Assembly: GCF_041537925.1 (NCBI RefSeq)
Contig: NZ_JBGOSH010000003.1
Span: 496,001-560,000 of the forward strand
Source of the DNA: Ruegeria_C sp041537925
GTDB taxonomy: Bacteria > Pseudomonadota > Alphaproteobacteria > Rhodobacterales > Rhodobacteraceae
DNA: 64,000 bases
Direction: 5' to 3'
The notes beneath the pieces were generated by a model. It saw nothing but the letters and a program-made list of their open reading frames with translations, was not told the origin of the DNA and made no database searches. Both the position numbers and the translations under genes were made by a program. Of this stretch, positions 1 to 8,165 are shown piece by piece (position 1 is the stretch's first letter; each line of letters opens with the position of its first letter).

Positions 1-857
1 CCCAACAGCGCCGCGAGCTTCGGGCGAGGGCCAGTATCAAACTCAGAAAATTCCGGCTCGCCGATGGCCCGCAAAATCTCGCGGGCGCGGTCGGCGCGGA
101 AGTTCAGGCAGAAGACCCCGTCGCCGTCGCTCAGGCCTGCATAATCGCCAATGACTGTGGGAAGGATGAACTCGTCGGTCTCGCCCGCCGTGTAAGCCGC
201 AGCGACCGCATCCGTGGCGCTGGAAGCCTTGCGCCCCTCGCCGCGGATCATGGCGGCATAGGCCTGTCCGACCCGTTCCCACCGGTTGTCGCGATCCATC
301 GCATAGTAGCGTCCGCAGACAGTGACAACGCGCGCGTTGGGTGGCAGCTGCGCCTGCAAGTCTGCCACAAACCCGTCGGCGGATTTCGGGGCCACGTCGC
401 GCCCGTCGGTGATGGCATGCAGGGCGACTGGAACCCCCGCATCGGTGATGGCCTTCACCGCAGCGAAGATATGGGTGATATGGCCGTGCACACCCCCGGC
501 CGAGACCAGCCCCATCAGATGGGCGGTCCCACCGGCGGCCCTCATGTGCTCGATGAAGTCCAGAAGCGCGGCATTCTCGAAAAATGAGCCATCCTCGATG
601 GCCAGGTCGATCTGACCCAGATCCATCGCCACCACACGGCCCGCACCGATATTGGTATGGCCGACCTCGGAATTGCCCATCTGGCCGCTCGGCAGCCCGA
701 CATCGGGACCATGGGTGATCAGCTGGGCATGCGGGTCTTGCGCCATGATCGCATCGAATGTGGGGGTTCTGGCCAGATAAGGGGCGTTGGCGGCGGTGTC
801 ATGGGACAGGCCCCAGCCATCGAGAATACACAAAACAACGGGCTTGGGCGCGGACAT
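1..857 (-). CDS. gpmI: 2,3-bisphosphoglycerate-independent phosphoglycerate mutase, 3' end outside window
   Basis: Interconverts 3- and 2-phosphoglycerate in glycolysis and gluconeogenesis; a cytosolic, Mn-dependent alkaline-phosphatase-superfamily enzyme. The reading frame begins MSAPKPVVLCILDGWG, where the DGWG block carries the first metal-binding Asp, and continues to the MGNSEVGH motif that holds the phosphoserine nucleophile near residue 60. About 285 of the usual 505-515 residues are present; the frame is open to base 1, so the C-terminal half lies outside the window. The ATG at 855-857 is chosen because a GGAG sits about 8 bases upstream and the family starts here. It is transcribed away from the neighbouring two-gene unit. 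Family assignment is firm. Confidence 0.93.
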   Translation of the reverse strand, partial: MSAPKPVVLCILDGWGLSHDTAANAPYLARTPTFDAIMAQDPHAQLITHGPDVGLPSGQMGNSEVGHTNIGAGRVVAMDLGQIDLAIEDGSFFENAALLDFIEHMRAAGGTAHLMGLVSAGGVHGHITHIFAAVKAITDAGVPVALHAITDGRDVAPKSADGFVADLQAQLPPNARVVTVCGRYYAMDRDNRWERVGQAYAAMIRGEGRKASSATDAVAAAYTAGETDEFILPTVIGDYAGLSDGDGVFCLNFRADRAREILRAIGEPEFSEFDTGPRPKLAALL

Positions 858-962
858 GATCTGAAACTCCGGAAGCTGCTCTTGCTGCCTTCTATCCTCA
901 GGCGTCCCCATGGTGAACCGCCTTTGTCGCGTCCGCGCACGTGATGGTCAAATTAAATTGCC

Positions 963-1373
963 TTAATGCAGCCCTGCCCGCCCGGTTCCCGGCAGCAGCG
1001 GCACGCGCCGTGCCAACGGTGAGGACAGGGCGTCGGATGAAAAGTAACCGTCCAGCAAGCCCTTGCTCAGCAGGTCCGGGTTTTGGGTCAGAAACGCCTC
1101 GACGCTGTCATAAGACGCCTGCGCCATCCGCTCGGCGATCAGGCTGAGAAAGGCGAATGTGACGGTTGCGTTGAATTTCTCGGGCACACCCGCCGCCTCG
1201 GTCAGAGTGCGCAAGCCACCGGCATAGATCGCCATCGCCTCGAACACCTCGTGGCGTGACAAAATCTCATAGGCCACGCCCAGATGGGCGCGGTGGGTGA
1301 ACCCATCGGGCTTCAACGTCCCGGTGGCCATTTCGTGCGCCATAACTGCGTAATCGTATCTTTCCTGCGTCAT
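963..1373 (-). CDS. conserved hypothetical protein, 136 aa
   Basis: A soluble, mostly helical 136-residue protein that I do not recognise. It has no signal peptide or membrane segment. Visible blocks are GFTHRAHLGVAYEIL near residues 24-38 and an Ala/Leu-rich helix with FAFLSLIAERMAQ; the HRAH block and nearby acidic residues could bind a ligand or metal, but that is a guess. It overlaps the upstream 82-aa ribbon-helix-helix-like gene by four bases (ATGA), so the two are translationally coupled and probably share the palindrome at 1642-1661. The arrangement (small DNA-binding-like protein first, soluble partner second) resembles a self-regulated pair. Confidence 0.7.
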   Translation of the reverse strand: MTQERYDYAVMAHEMATGTLKPDGFTHRAHLGVAYEILSRHEVFEAMAIYAGGLRTLTEAAGVPEKFNATVTFAFLSLIAERMAQASYDSVEAFLTQNPDLLSKGLLDGYFSSDALSSPLARRVPLLPGTGRAGLH

Positions 1374-1618
1374 GCCGGATCCTCCGTCAGTCGGTGACTG
1401 TCCTCGGCGGTCAGGTCCAGATCGTAGACCGCCTTGAGTGCTGTAATCTTCTTCAAAGTCGCCTCCGAGAACGGCGCCTTACCTTCGAAGGCATGCAGGA
1501 CCATGCCCTCGATCAGTTCGGCCACTGACATATCGAGATACTCGGCCAGCCCCTTCATCGTCTTCAGCAGCCTCGATTCAAGGCGCAGCCCGGTCTGCAC
1601 CCGCGTAATGTTTTTCAT
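1370..1618 (-). CDS. small ribbon-helix-helix-like protein, 82 aa
   Basis: An 82-residue protein whose first half has the strand-helix-helix spacing of a ribbon-helix-helix DNA-binding fold: a short polar strand (TRVQTGLRLESRLL, residues 4-17), a helix (KTMKGLAEYL) and a second helix (SVAELIEGMVLHAF). The C-terminal part is a charged helical tail. It is first in a two-gene unit, ending in an ATGA overlap with the 136-aa gene. A perfect 20-bp palindrome lies 24 bases upstream of its ATG, which is what an autoregulated small repressor would show. The repressor role is inference from fold and context; annotation pipelines would probably call it hypothetical. Confidence 0.65.
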   Translation of the reverse strand: MKNITRVQTGLRLESRLLKTMKGLAEYLDMSVAELIEGMVLHAFEGKAPFSEATLKKITALKAVYDLDLTAEDSHRLTEDPA

Positions 1619-1641
1619 GTTCGCTCCTCAGCGCTACAAGA

Positions 1642-1661
1642 TTATCTTGGTACCAAGATAA
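1642..1661. promoter_or_regulatory. perfect 20-bp palindrome, likely operator
   Basis: All ten base pairs of TTATCTTGGTACCAAGATAA are self-complementary about the TA centre at 1651/1652. It lies 24 bases upstream of the ribbon-helix-helix-like gene and 87 bases upstream of the divergent DUF1203 gene, so it can serve both. The ATCTTG...CAAGAT half-sites resemble MarR-type operators, but a ribbon-helix-helix protein is encoded next to it. There is no T-tract, so a terminator is unlikely. Confidence 0.6.
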
Positions 1662-1747
1662 CAAAGTGAGTGCAACCTTCATTGCGCAGGAATCGGATCG
1701 CCCCGGCCCGCACGGATCAGTCAGACTGTCGGAAGAAGGAGATCACC

Positions 1748-2218
1748 ATGCCCAGAATTACCGCCCTGCCCACCGATCAGGTCCGCGCTTACCAGTCGGG
1801 CGCGCCCGACGCCTATGGCACTCCGCCCGAGCGCGCCACTTCGACCGGAACCGGCAATCCCTGCCGTCACTGCCTGCGCAATATTCCCGCAGGTGCCGAA
1901 ATGCTGATCCTGGCGCATCGGCCATTTGACGAGGTTCAGCCCTATGCCGAAACCGGGCCGATTTTCCTATGCGCCACACAATGCGAACGGCATCAGGATA
2001 CCGGCACGCTGCCCGAAGTGCTCACCACCTCACCCGATTACCTGATCAAGGGTTATGGCATGGAAAATCGGATCGTCTACGGCACCGGAACCATCATCCC
2101 GGCAGAGTCCCTGATGGAGACGGCCAGCAGTATCTTTGTTAAACCCGAGATCGCCTATATCCACATCCGCTCGTCCCGCAACAATTGTTACCAGGCACGG
2201 CTGGATCGGGACGCGTAG
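1748..2218 (+). CDS. DUF1203 family protein
   Basis: A 156-residue cytosolic protein of the DUF1203 type, a conserved family of unknown function common in proteobacteria. The frame is open further upstream, but the ATG at 1748 (MPRITALPTDQV) is preceded by a GAAGGAG ribosome site at 1734-1740 and matches where the family begins. Recognisable features are the CRHC pair around residues 39-42 in a GNPCRHCLRNI block, a second Cys-bearing block (FLCATQCERH) and the C-terminal AYIHIRSSRNNCY block that typifies the family. The four cysteines in CxxC-like spacing suggest metal or redox chemistry, but no activity is established. It is divergent from the palindrome-controlled gene pair. Confidence 0.8.
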   Translation: MPRITALPTDQVRAYQSGAPDAYGTPPERATSTGTGNPCRHCLRNIPAGAEMLILAHRPFDEVQPYAETGPIFLCATQCERHQDTGTLPEVLTTSPDYLIKGYGMENRIVYGTGTIIPAESLMETASSIFVKPEIAYIHIRSSRNNCYQARLDRDA

Positions 2219-2224
2219 CGCGGA

Positions 2225-3154
2225 TCAGCGCGCGGCGGTCAGGGACAGAAAGACATCCTCAAGATCAGCTTCCTCGGTCTTGACGTCGCGGATCGTGATC
2301 CCAGCCTCGCGGACGGCGGCCAGAACCTGTTCGGCGCTGGTGCGGCGGCTAAAATAGCTCAGCACCAATGCGCCGTCCTCGCGCATGTGCACCTCGATGC
2401 CGTCTGCGCGTGGCAAGGTCGCTATTGGCCCGTCGGGCACGATCACCATCGACCGCGCATCAAGGCGTCCCAGCAGATTTGCGGTGCTGTCGCGCGCCAC
2501 CAACGCGCCATGGTCGATAATGGCGATCTCGTCGCACATCGCCTCGGCCTCTTCCAGATAGTGCGTCGTCAGGATGATGGTCATACCCTGTTGGTTCAAA
2601 CGGCGCACATTGGCCCAGAGCATCTGGCGCAACTCGATATCCACCCCCGCCGTCGGCTCATCCAACACCAGCACATGCGGATGATGCACCAGCGCCTTGC
2701 CCAAGAGCAGCCGTCGCCGCATCCCGCCCGACAGCGTGCGGGCATAGGCCTCGGCCTTGTCGCTCAGACCGACAAGCGCAAGGATCTCGTCGCTGCGCCG
2801 CTGCGATTTCGGTACGCCGTATAGCCCGGCCTGCACCTCCAGCGCCGCGCGCGGACCGAAGAACGGGTCGAGGTTCAACTCTTGCGGCATCACCCCGATC
2901 GAAGCGCGCGACTGGCGCGGATTGGCGTCCTGATCGAAACCCCAGATCGTGACCTTGCCAGATGTCTTCAGCACCAGCCCCGCCAGAATGTTGATCAGAG
3001 TCGATTTCCCGGCGCCGTTCGGCCCCAGAAGGCCAAAGACCGACCCGCGCGGCACCTGCAGGTCGATGCCATTCAATGCCCGATTGTCTGCTATGCCCCG
3101 ACCGCCCTTGTAGGTCTTGACCAGTCCTTCGATCCGAATGGCGTCCTGCGTCAT
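2225..3154 (-). CDS. ABC-2 type transporter ATP-binding protein (YadG-like)
   Basis: A 309-residue ATPase subunit of an ABC-2 exporter. Walker A GLLGPNGAGKST is at about residues 42-53, the signature LSGGMRRRLLLGKAL at about 141-155, Walker B VLVLDEPTAGVD follows directly, and the switch histidine is in LTTHYLEEAE. The length beyond the core nucleotide-binding domain (about 220 residues) is a C-terminal regulatory tail of the YadG or CcmA-like subgroup. Normally such a subunit pairs with a YadH-like permease, but none adjoins it here: the next gene upstream is a divergent zinc-finger protein and the one downstream is convergent DUF1203. The partner must be elsewhere, so the substrate cannot be given. 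Confidence 0.88.
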   Translation of the reverse strand: MTQDAIRIEGLVKTYKGGRGIADNRALNGIDLQVPRGSVFGLLGPNGAGKSTLINILAGLVLKTSGKVTIWGFDQDANPRQSRASIGVMPQELNLDPFFGPRAALEVQAGLYGVPKSQRRSDEILALVGLSDKAEAYARTLSGGMRRRLLLGKALVHHPHVLVLDEPTAGVDIELRQMLWANVRRLNQQGMTIILTTHYLEEAEAMCDEIAIIDHGALVARDSTANLLGRLDARSMVIVPDGPIATLPRADGIEVHMREDGALVLSYFSRRTSAEQVLAAVREAGITIRDVKTEEADLEDVFLSLTAAR

Positions 3155-3244
3155 CTGACGGTCTTGCCCCTTGCTGGCTCATCGCTCATAAAAGGCACCT
3201 AATCCAAGCCCGCCGGGCCGACAACACCAGAAGGACTGCCAGCG

Positions 3245-3424
3245 ATGAGTATAGACGCGCCGGAAACCAGAACCGCCGAGACCAGCCGCGTTTCCTGCGA
3301 TGGTGGCGAAGGCGCTCTGGGGCATCCCCGCGTCTGGTTGCAGATCCCCGAAGACACCGGCTGGGTCGAGTGCCCCTATTGCGACTGCAAATACGTCCTG
3401 AAGGGCCGCGCCCCGCAAGGTTGA
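3245..3424 (+). CDS. zinc-finger domain protein (zf-CHCC / NDUFS6-like), 59 aa
   Basis: A short 59-residue gene, divergent from the ABC ATPase. The product MSIDAPETRTAETSRVSCDG contains Cys18, then HPRVWLQIPEDTG and a CPYCDCKYVL knuckle near the end, matching the CHCC zinc-binding arrangement of the mitochondrial complex I subunit NDUFS6 and its alphaproteobacterial relatives. Ligands visible: one Cys, one His and the CxxC pair. The role in bacteria is probably complex I assembly or stability, known from the family and not from this sequence. The ATG at 3245 has a modest AAGGA upstream (3231-3235). Nineteen bases separate it from the next gene, so they may be cotranscribed. Confidence 0.82.
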   Translation: MSIDAPETRTAETSRVSCDGGEGALGHPRVWLQIPEDTGWVECPYCDCKYVLKGRAPQG

Positions 3425-3443
3425 CCTAGTTGACGGAGGCCGG

Positions 3444-4109
3444 ATGCTCTTTGCCGCCAAGCTCTTCCATTTGTCCGACCTGGAACCGGTTGCCAGCGGC
3501 GGGCACCGAACCGTCTATGCCTGCCCGGGCGAGCCTGACCTGCTGATCAAGATCAAACCGATCAGGGAGCATTACACCAACCACACCTGGGCGAAGCGAC
3601 TGGCATGGAAGATGTTTCCCGATTCCGTCCACCGCAACACGCTGAAAGAGATCGAATGCGAGTTGAAAACCGCATTGAAGGTCGGGCAAGAGATCGCGCA
3701 TACCCCACTGGCGCGCTCGCTCGGGGTGGTGCAGACCGATCTGGGGCCGGGTTCGGTCTTTGAACGCATCACCAGCAAGACCGGAGAGCTTGCGACCCAC
3801 CTGTCCTCGATCTGTCACGATGACCAGTTGAGTGACGAGATGCTGCGGGACCTCAATGCGATGGTCGGCAGGCTGTTCCATCTGCAGGTCGTCGCGCGCG
3901 ACATTCACGAGGCCAATATCGTCTATGGTAACCGCGGCGAGGTCAAAGGGTTCTTTCTGATCGACGGCTATGGTGAACGCAACATGATCCCCTTGCGCAG
4001 CATGAGCCGCAGACTGAACGACCGGTCCCTGCACAAGCAGATGCGCAATATTGCCACCCGGACCGGATTAATCTGGGACAAGGCTGCCCGCAGCTTTTCA
4101 ATGCCCTGA
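3444..4109 (+). CDS. YrbL family (PhoP-regulated network) protein, kinase-like
   Basis: A 221-residue protein matching the YrbL family, which has a degenerate protein-kinase-like fold. Seen here: an N-terminal glycine-containing loop (SGGHRTVYACPGEPDLLIKIKP) in place of the kinase P-loop with a following Lys, an H-x-D-like HEAN block (DIHEANIVYG, about residue 155) at the catalytic-loop position, and FFLIDGYGE where kinases have DFG. So ATP-binding residues are partly kept, but activity is uncertain. It sits 19 bases after the zinc-finger gene and 88 bases before polA. In enterobacteria the homologue is a PhoP target; no PhoP site was recognised here. Confidence 0.78.
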   Translation: MLFAAKLFHLSDLEPVASGGHRTVYACPGEPDLLIKIKPIREHYTNHTWAKRLAWKMFPDSVHRNTLKEIECELKTALKVGQEIAHTPLARSLGVVQTDLGPGSVFERITSKTGELATHLSSICHDDQLSDEMLRDLNAMVGRLFHLQVVARDIHEANIVYGNRGEVKGFFLIDGYGERNMIPLRSMSRRLNDRSLHKQMRNIATRTGLIWDKAARSFSMP

Positions 4110-4197
4110 GCCGCCCTGCACTCTGGCAATGATTGCGGCCAATGCGCAAATGCCCGATAACACCCCTGACACCTGAATTTCGACAAAGGCACGCGCG

Positions 4198-6996
4198 ATG
4201 ACCTCTAGCTTTGGCAAAGGCTGCCACCTTCACCTGATCGACGGCTCGGCCTTCATTTTTCGCGCTTATCACGCGCTGCCGCCGCTGACGCGCAAGTCCG
4301 ACGGGCTGCCGATCGGGGCTGTGGCCGGCTTCTGCAACATGCTGCAGAAATATGTCGAGGATAACGCAGGCCCCGACGCACCGACCCATGTTGCGGTGAT
4401 CTTCGACAAGGGCTCGCACACGTTTCGCAACGATCTCTATGATCTCTACAAGGCCAATCGCGAGGCGATGCCCGAGGATCTGCGCCCACAGATGCCCCTG
4501 ACCCGTCAGGCGACCGAAGCCTTCAATATCGCCTGTAAAGAGTTGGAGGGTTTTGAAGCTGACGACATCATCGCCACGCTCGCCGTTCAGGCGCGCGACG
4601 CCGGTGGCCGGGTGACCATCGTAAGCTCGGACAAGGATCTGATGCAACTGGTCGGCGGCGGTGTCGAGATGTTTGACGCGATGAAGAATCGCCGGATCGA
4701 CCGCGATGGCGTGTTCGAGAAATTCGGCGTCGGGCCGGACCGTGTCGTCGATGTGCAGGCGCTGGCGGGCGACAGCGTCGACAATGTGCCGGGCGCGCCG
4801 GGGGTCGGCGTGAAGACCGCAGCGCTGCTCATCAACGAATATGGCGATCTGGAAACGCTGCTGGACAGGGCCGAAGAGATCAAGCAACCCAAGCGCCGCC
4901 AGACCCTGCTGGAAAAGCGCGACCAGATCGAGCTGTCCAAAAAGCTGGTGCAGCTCGATGAGGCAACCCCGCTGGATTTCACCCTCGACGATCTTGAGGT
5001 CAAAGACCCCGAGCCCGAGGCGCTGATGGCGTTTCTGGCCGAAATGGAGTTCCGCACCCTCACCAAACGGATCGCCGATCAACTGGGTGTCGAACCGCCA
5101 ACCATCAAGGATGCGCCCGCCAAGCCCGAGGCCGAACCGCAGGAAGACATCCCCTTCGACGCCTCCAACTATGAATGCGTGCGCGACGCCGCCGCGCTGC
5201 AGCCCTGGCTGGACCAGATCCGGGAGCGCGGCTGGGTCGCAGTGGACACAGAGACCACCGGGCTGAATGAGATGATCGCGGATCTGGTCGGTATTTCGCT
5301 CTGTGTCGAGCCGGGCACGGCCTGCTACATCCCGCTGACCCACCGCGCGAGTGCCACCGATGACCTGTTCGGCTCGGACGCGTTGGCCGAGGGACAGATG
5401 CCACTGGACGAGGCGCTGGCGCTGCTGAAGCCGCTGCTCGAGGACCCCTCGATCCTCAAGATCGGGCAGAACATGAAGTATGATGCCAAGATCTTTGCCC
5501 GCTATGGCGTCACCGTAGCTCCAATCGATGACACAATGCTGATGTCATACGCCATGCATGGTGGTGAGCACGGGCATGGCATGGACACGCTCAGCGAGCG
5601 CTATCTCAACCATACACCGATCCCGATCAAACCGCTGCTGGGGTCGGGCAAATCGGCGATCACCTTCGATAAGGTGCCGATCGACGACGCCACCGCTTAC
5701 GCGGCCGAAGACGCGGATATCACCCTGCGTCTCTGGCAGCACTTCAAACCGCAATTGCATCAAGTGCAGGTGACGACGGTTTACGAGACGCTTGAACGTC
5801 CGCTGGTGCCGGTGTTGACCGAGATGGAGATGCACGGAATCAAGGTCGACCGCGAGACCTTGAGCCGCATGTCCAACGCATTCGCCCAGAAGATGGCCGG
5901 GCTTGAGGCGGAAATCCACGAATTGGCGGGCGAGACGTTCAATGTCGGCTCACCGGCGCAGCTGGGCGAGATCCTGTTCGACAAGATGTCGCTGCCCGGC
6001 GGCAAGCGCGGCAAGACCGGAAAATATTCGACCGGCGCGGATATCCTCGAAGACCTCGCCACCGAACATGAACTGCCGCGCCGGGTGCTGGATTGGCGGC
6101 AGTTGAGCAAACTGAAATCGACCTACACCGACGCGTTGCAAACCCATATCAACCCCGATACCGGGCGGGTCCACACGTCCTACTCGATCACCGGGGCCAA
6201 CACGGGCCGCCTGGCCTCGACCGATCCGAACCTGCAGAACATCCCCGTGCGCACCGAAGAAGGCCGCCGCATTCGCGAGGCGTTTGTGGCCGAGCCGGGC
6301 AATGTGCTGCTTTCGCTCGACTATTCCCAGATCGAGCTGCGCATTCTCGCCCATATCGCCGGGATCGACGCGTTGAAACAGGCCTTTGCCGACGGGTTGG
6401 ACATTCACGCCATGACCGCGTCCGAGATGTTCGACGTACCGCTGGACGAGATGACGCCGGACATACGCCGTCAGGCCAAGGCGATAAATTTCGGGGTGAT
6501 TTACGGCATTTCGGGCTTTGGTCTGGCGCGCAACCTGCGAATCCCGCGAGCCGAGGCGCAGGGCTTCATCGACCGGTATTTCGAGCGTTTCCCCGGCATC
6601 CGCACCTACATGGATGAAACGGTCAAATTCGCCAAGGAACACGGCTATGTGCAGACGCTCTTTGGCCGCAAGATTCACACACCCGAGATCAATGCGAAGG
6701 GCCCGCATGCGGGCTTTGCCAAGCGCGCCGCCATCAACGCGCCGATCCAAGGCACGGCAGCCGATGTGATCCGTCGCGCAATGGTGCGGATGCCTGCGGC
6801 AATCGCCGATCTGCCTGCAAAAATGCTGCTACAGGTGCATGACGAATTGCTATTCGAAGTGTCCGAAGACGCAGTGGACGCAACCACCAAGGCGGCCCGC
6901 GACGTGATGGAAGGTGCCTCGGACCCGGCAGTGAAGCTGGATGTGCGGCTTGTGGTGGATGCAGGTCAAGGCGCGAACTGGGCAGAGGCGCACTGA
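4198..6996 (+). CDS. polA: DNA polymerase I
   Basis: A 932-residue polymerase that fills gaps and removes RNA primers in replication and repair. Domains in order: the 5'-3' exonuclease (about 1-300; LIDGSAFIFRAYHA, EADDIIATLA, SSDKDLMQL and the SVDNVPGAPGVG helix-hairpin-helix), a 3'-5' proofreading domain (about 350-520) with an intact DTETTG motif, and the family A polymerase (about 560-932) with LDYSQIELRI (motif A), RRQAKAINFGVIYG (motif B, O-helix) and LQVHDELLFE (motif C). The DTETTG motif means proofreading is likely active, unlike in Taq polymerase. The start at 4198 follows a cluster AAAGGCACGCGCG with weak ribosome-site character and begins at the conserved LIDGSAF block. Identification is certain. 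Confidence 0.98.
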   Translation: MTSSFGKGCHLHLIDGSAFIFRAYHALPPLTRKSDGLPIGAVAGFCNMLQKYVEDNAGPDAPTHVAVIFDKGSHTFRNDLYDLYKANREAMPEDLRPQMPLTRQATEAFNIACKELEGFEADDIIATLAVQARDAGGRVTIVSSDKDLMQLVGGGVEMFDAMKNRRIDRDGVFEKFGVGPDRVVDVQALAGDSVDNVPGAPGVGVKTAALLINEYGDLETLLDRAEEIKQPKRRQTLLEKRDQIELSKKLVQLDEATPLDFTLDDLEVKDPEPEALMAFLAEMEFRTLTKRIADQLGVEPPTIKDAPAKPEAEPQEDIPFDASNYECVRDAAALQPWLDQIRERGWVAVDTETTGLNEMIADLVGISLCVEPGTACYIPLTHRASATDDLFGSDALAEGQMPLDEALALLKPLLEDPSILKIGQNMKYDAKIFARYGVTVAPIDDTMLMSYAMHGGEHGHGMDTLSERYLNHTPIPIKPLLGSGKSAITFDKVPIDDATAYAAEDADITLRLWQHFKPQLHQVQVTTVYETLERPLVPVLTEMEMHGIKVDRETLSRMSNAFAQKMAGLEAEIHELAGETFNVGSPAQLGEILFDKMSLPGGKRGKTGKYSTGADILEDLATEHELPRRVLDWRQLSKLKSTYTDALQTHINPDTGRVHTSYSITGANTGRLASTDPNLQNIPVRTEEGRRIREAFVAEPGNVLLSLDYSQIELRILAHIAGIDALKQAFADGLDIHAMTASEMFDVPLDEMTPDIRRQAKAINFGVIYGISGFGLARNLRIPRAEAQGFIDRYFERFPGIRTYMDETVKFAKEHGYVQTLFGRKIHTPEINAKGPHAGFAKRAAINAPIQGTAADVIRRAMVRMPAAIADLPAKMLLQVHDELLFEVSEDAVDATTKAARDVMEGASDPAVKLDVRLVVDAGQGANWAEAH

Positions 6997-6999
6997 GCC

Positions 7000-7227
7000 T
7001 CAGTCGCGGCGCGTCTTGCTGTCTACCCATTGCCGGATGCGCGGCCCTGCGATCAAGATCACGACAAAGGCAATCGGCCAGCTTAGGCTCCACGCTGCCA
7101 TCCAGTCGCCGAAGGTCTGCGGCCCCATACCGATGGCCTTGATCGTGGCCACACAGGTCACGATGCAGGACATCAGCCCGGAAGTGATCAGACAAATTAC
7201 AGCATGGGTGTAACGGGGTGGGATCAT
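7000..7227 (-). CDS. DUF2798 family membrane protein, 75 aa
   Basis: A small inner-membrane protein with two hydrophobic segments (AVICLITSGLMSCIVTCVATI, about residues 9-29 but read here only in outline, and WPIAFVVILIAGPRI near the end). This two-helix, roughly 75-residue layout with GPR at the membrane exit matches DUF2798, function unknown. The frame extends upstream into the next gene without hydrophobic sequence, so the ATG at 7225-7227 (MIPPRYTHAV) is preferred. It lies 7 bases downstream of the hydroxypyruvate isomerase gene on the same strand and its stop abuts that of polA, so it is convergent with polA. Confidence 0.75.
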   Translation of the reverse strand: MIPPRYTHAVICLITSGLMSCIVTCVATIKAIGMGPQTFGDWMAAWSLSWPIAFVVILIAGPRIRQWVDSKTRRD

Positions 7228-7234
7228 GACCGGT

Positions 7235-7993
7235 TTAACTCCATGACATCCAATCCAGCGTCTCGTCGGTATTGGCGCGTGAGGGGGTGTATTCGGCGCT
7301 GACCCAGCCGGTATAACCGCTGGCGTCGATCGCCGCAAAAAGCGCCGGGAAATCGATCGGGCCTGGCCCGGGTTCGCTGCGACTCGGCGCGGCGCCGATC
7401 TGGGCATGGAAGGCGCTTGCACCAAAACGCTCCCAGATACCCGCCGCATCCGCGTGGATCATCTGCGCGTGAAAGCTGTCGAATTGCAGCCCGACATTGT
7501 CTCGCACGACCGCCGTCAGCACATCCTCGGCCAGTTGGTAATCGTTCAGAAAGTACCCCGGCTGCGCCACCGGGTTCAGCGGCTCGATAGTGAAGCGCTG
7601 CGCCGGAGCCTGATCGGCTAGCCATTGCAGGTTCTGCACAAAGGTCTCAAATGCCTCCGGTCCCAGATCATACCCGGCCATGACGTGAATGAAGCCCGGC
7701 TTGATCTCACCGGCAAAGCGCAGGGTGCGCCGCATATCGGACCGAAACCGCTCTTCGCCGCCGGGAATGGCGGCATAACCCGGCGTGCCTCCGGTATAGT
7801 TGGGCGGTGGTGCATTGATCAGGACCAGCTCAAGCCCATTGGCCAGCAACCCGCGATGGGTTTCCTTGGCGGGGTGTTCATAGGGGTAAAGAACCTCGAC
7901 CCCTGCGAACCCCGCCTTTGCCGCCGCGCGAAACCGCTCGGGATAGGGCAGTTCGCGGAACAGATGGCTGATATTGGCGGCAAATCGGGGCAT
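7235..7993 (-). CDS. hyi: hydroxypyruvate isomerase family protein
   Basis: A 252-residue TIM-barrel enzyme of the xylose-isomerase-like superfamily, predicted to convert hydroxypyruvate to tartronate semialdehyde in glyoxylate metabolism. Motifs: MPRFAANISHLF at the start, AGFAGVEVLYPYE for the first metal-side strand, the IEPLNP Glu, the QFDSFHAQ block with metal-binding Asp and His, HAQIGAAPSR and VSAEYTPS with the last Glu. The ATG at 7993 is chosen over the upstream one at 8035 because it has AGAGG nearby and matches the family N-terminus. A 17-bp dyad lies just upstream at 8002-8018. Related enzymes of other specificity (OtnI, 2-oxo-tetronate isomerase) are an alternative. Confidence 0.85.
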   Translation of the reverse strand: MPRFAANISHLFRELPYPERFRAAAKAGFAGVEVLYPYEHPAKETHRGLLANGLELVLINAPPPNYTGGTPGYAAIPGGEERFRSDMRRTLRFAGEIKPGFIHVMAGYDLGPEAFETFVQNLQWLADQAPAQRFTIEPLNPVAQPGYFLNDYQLAEDVLTAVVRDNVGLQFDSFHAQMIHADAAGIWERFGASAFHAQIGAAPSRSEPGPGPIDFPALFAAIDASGYTGWVSAEYTPSRANTDETLDWMSWS

Positions 7994-8001
7994 GTGACCT
8001 C

Positions 8002-8018
8002 TTTGTCCGACAGACAAA
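8002..8018. promoter_or_regulatory. 17-bp dyad upstream of hyi
   Basis: TTTGTCCGACAGACAAA has 6-bp arms (TTTGTC and GACAAA) around CGACA. It begins 9 bases upstream of the hyi ATG and lies in the gap to the divergent EamA gene, overlapping where the hyi leader would be. This is a plausible operator, for instance for a GntR-type or similar regulator, but no such regulator is encoded beside it. Confidence 0.35.
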
Positions 8019-8165
8019 ACCGCCAAACTGGTCACGCGGCAAGACCCAAACGATCAAAAACGACCTTTTGTCGAAATCAGGCCAGATCGCGGAAGCCGGA
8101 TGATCTGAGATGATCGGGACAGGGCGATTCGGCCCAAGTCTTCATACATTCAAAAGGATCGCGGA

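Noticed and set aside
3943..5343. 466-residue minus-strand frame opposite polA
   Set aside because: Antisense shadow of polA with a composition biased by the high GC content and no family blocks.
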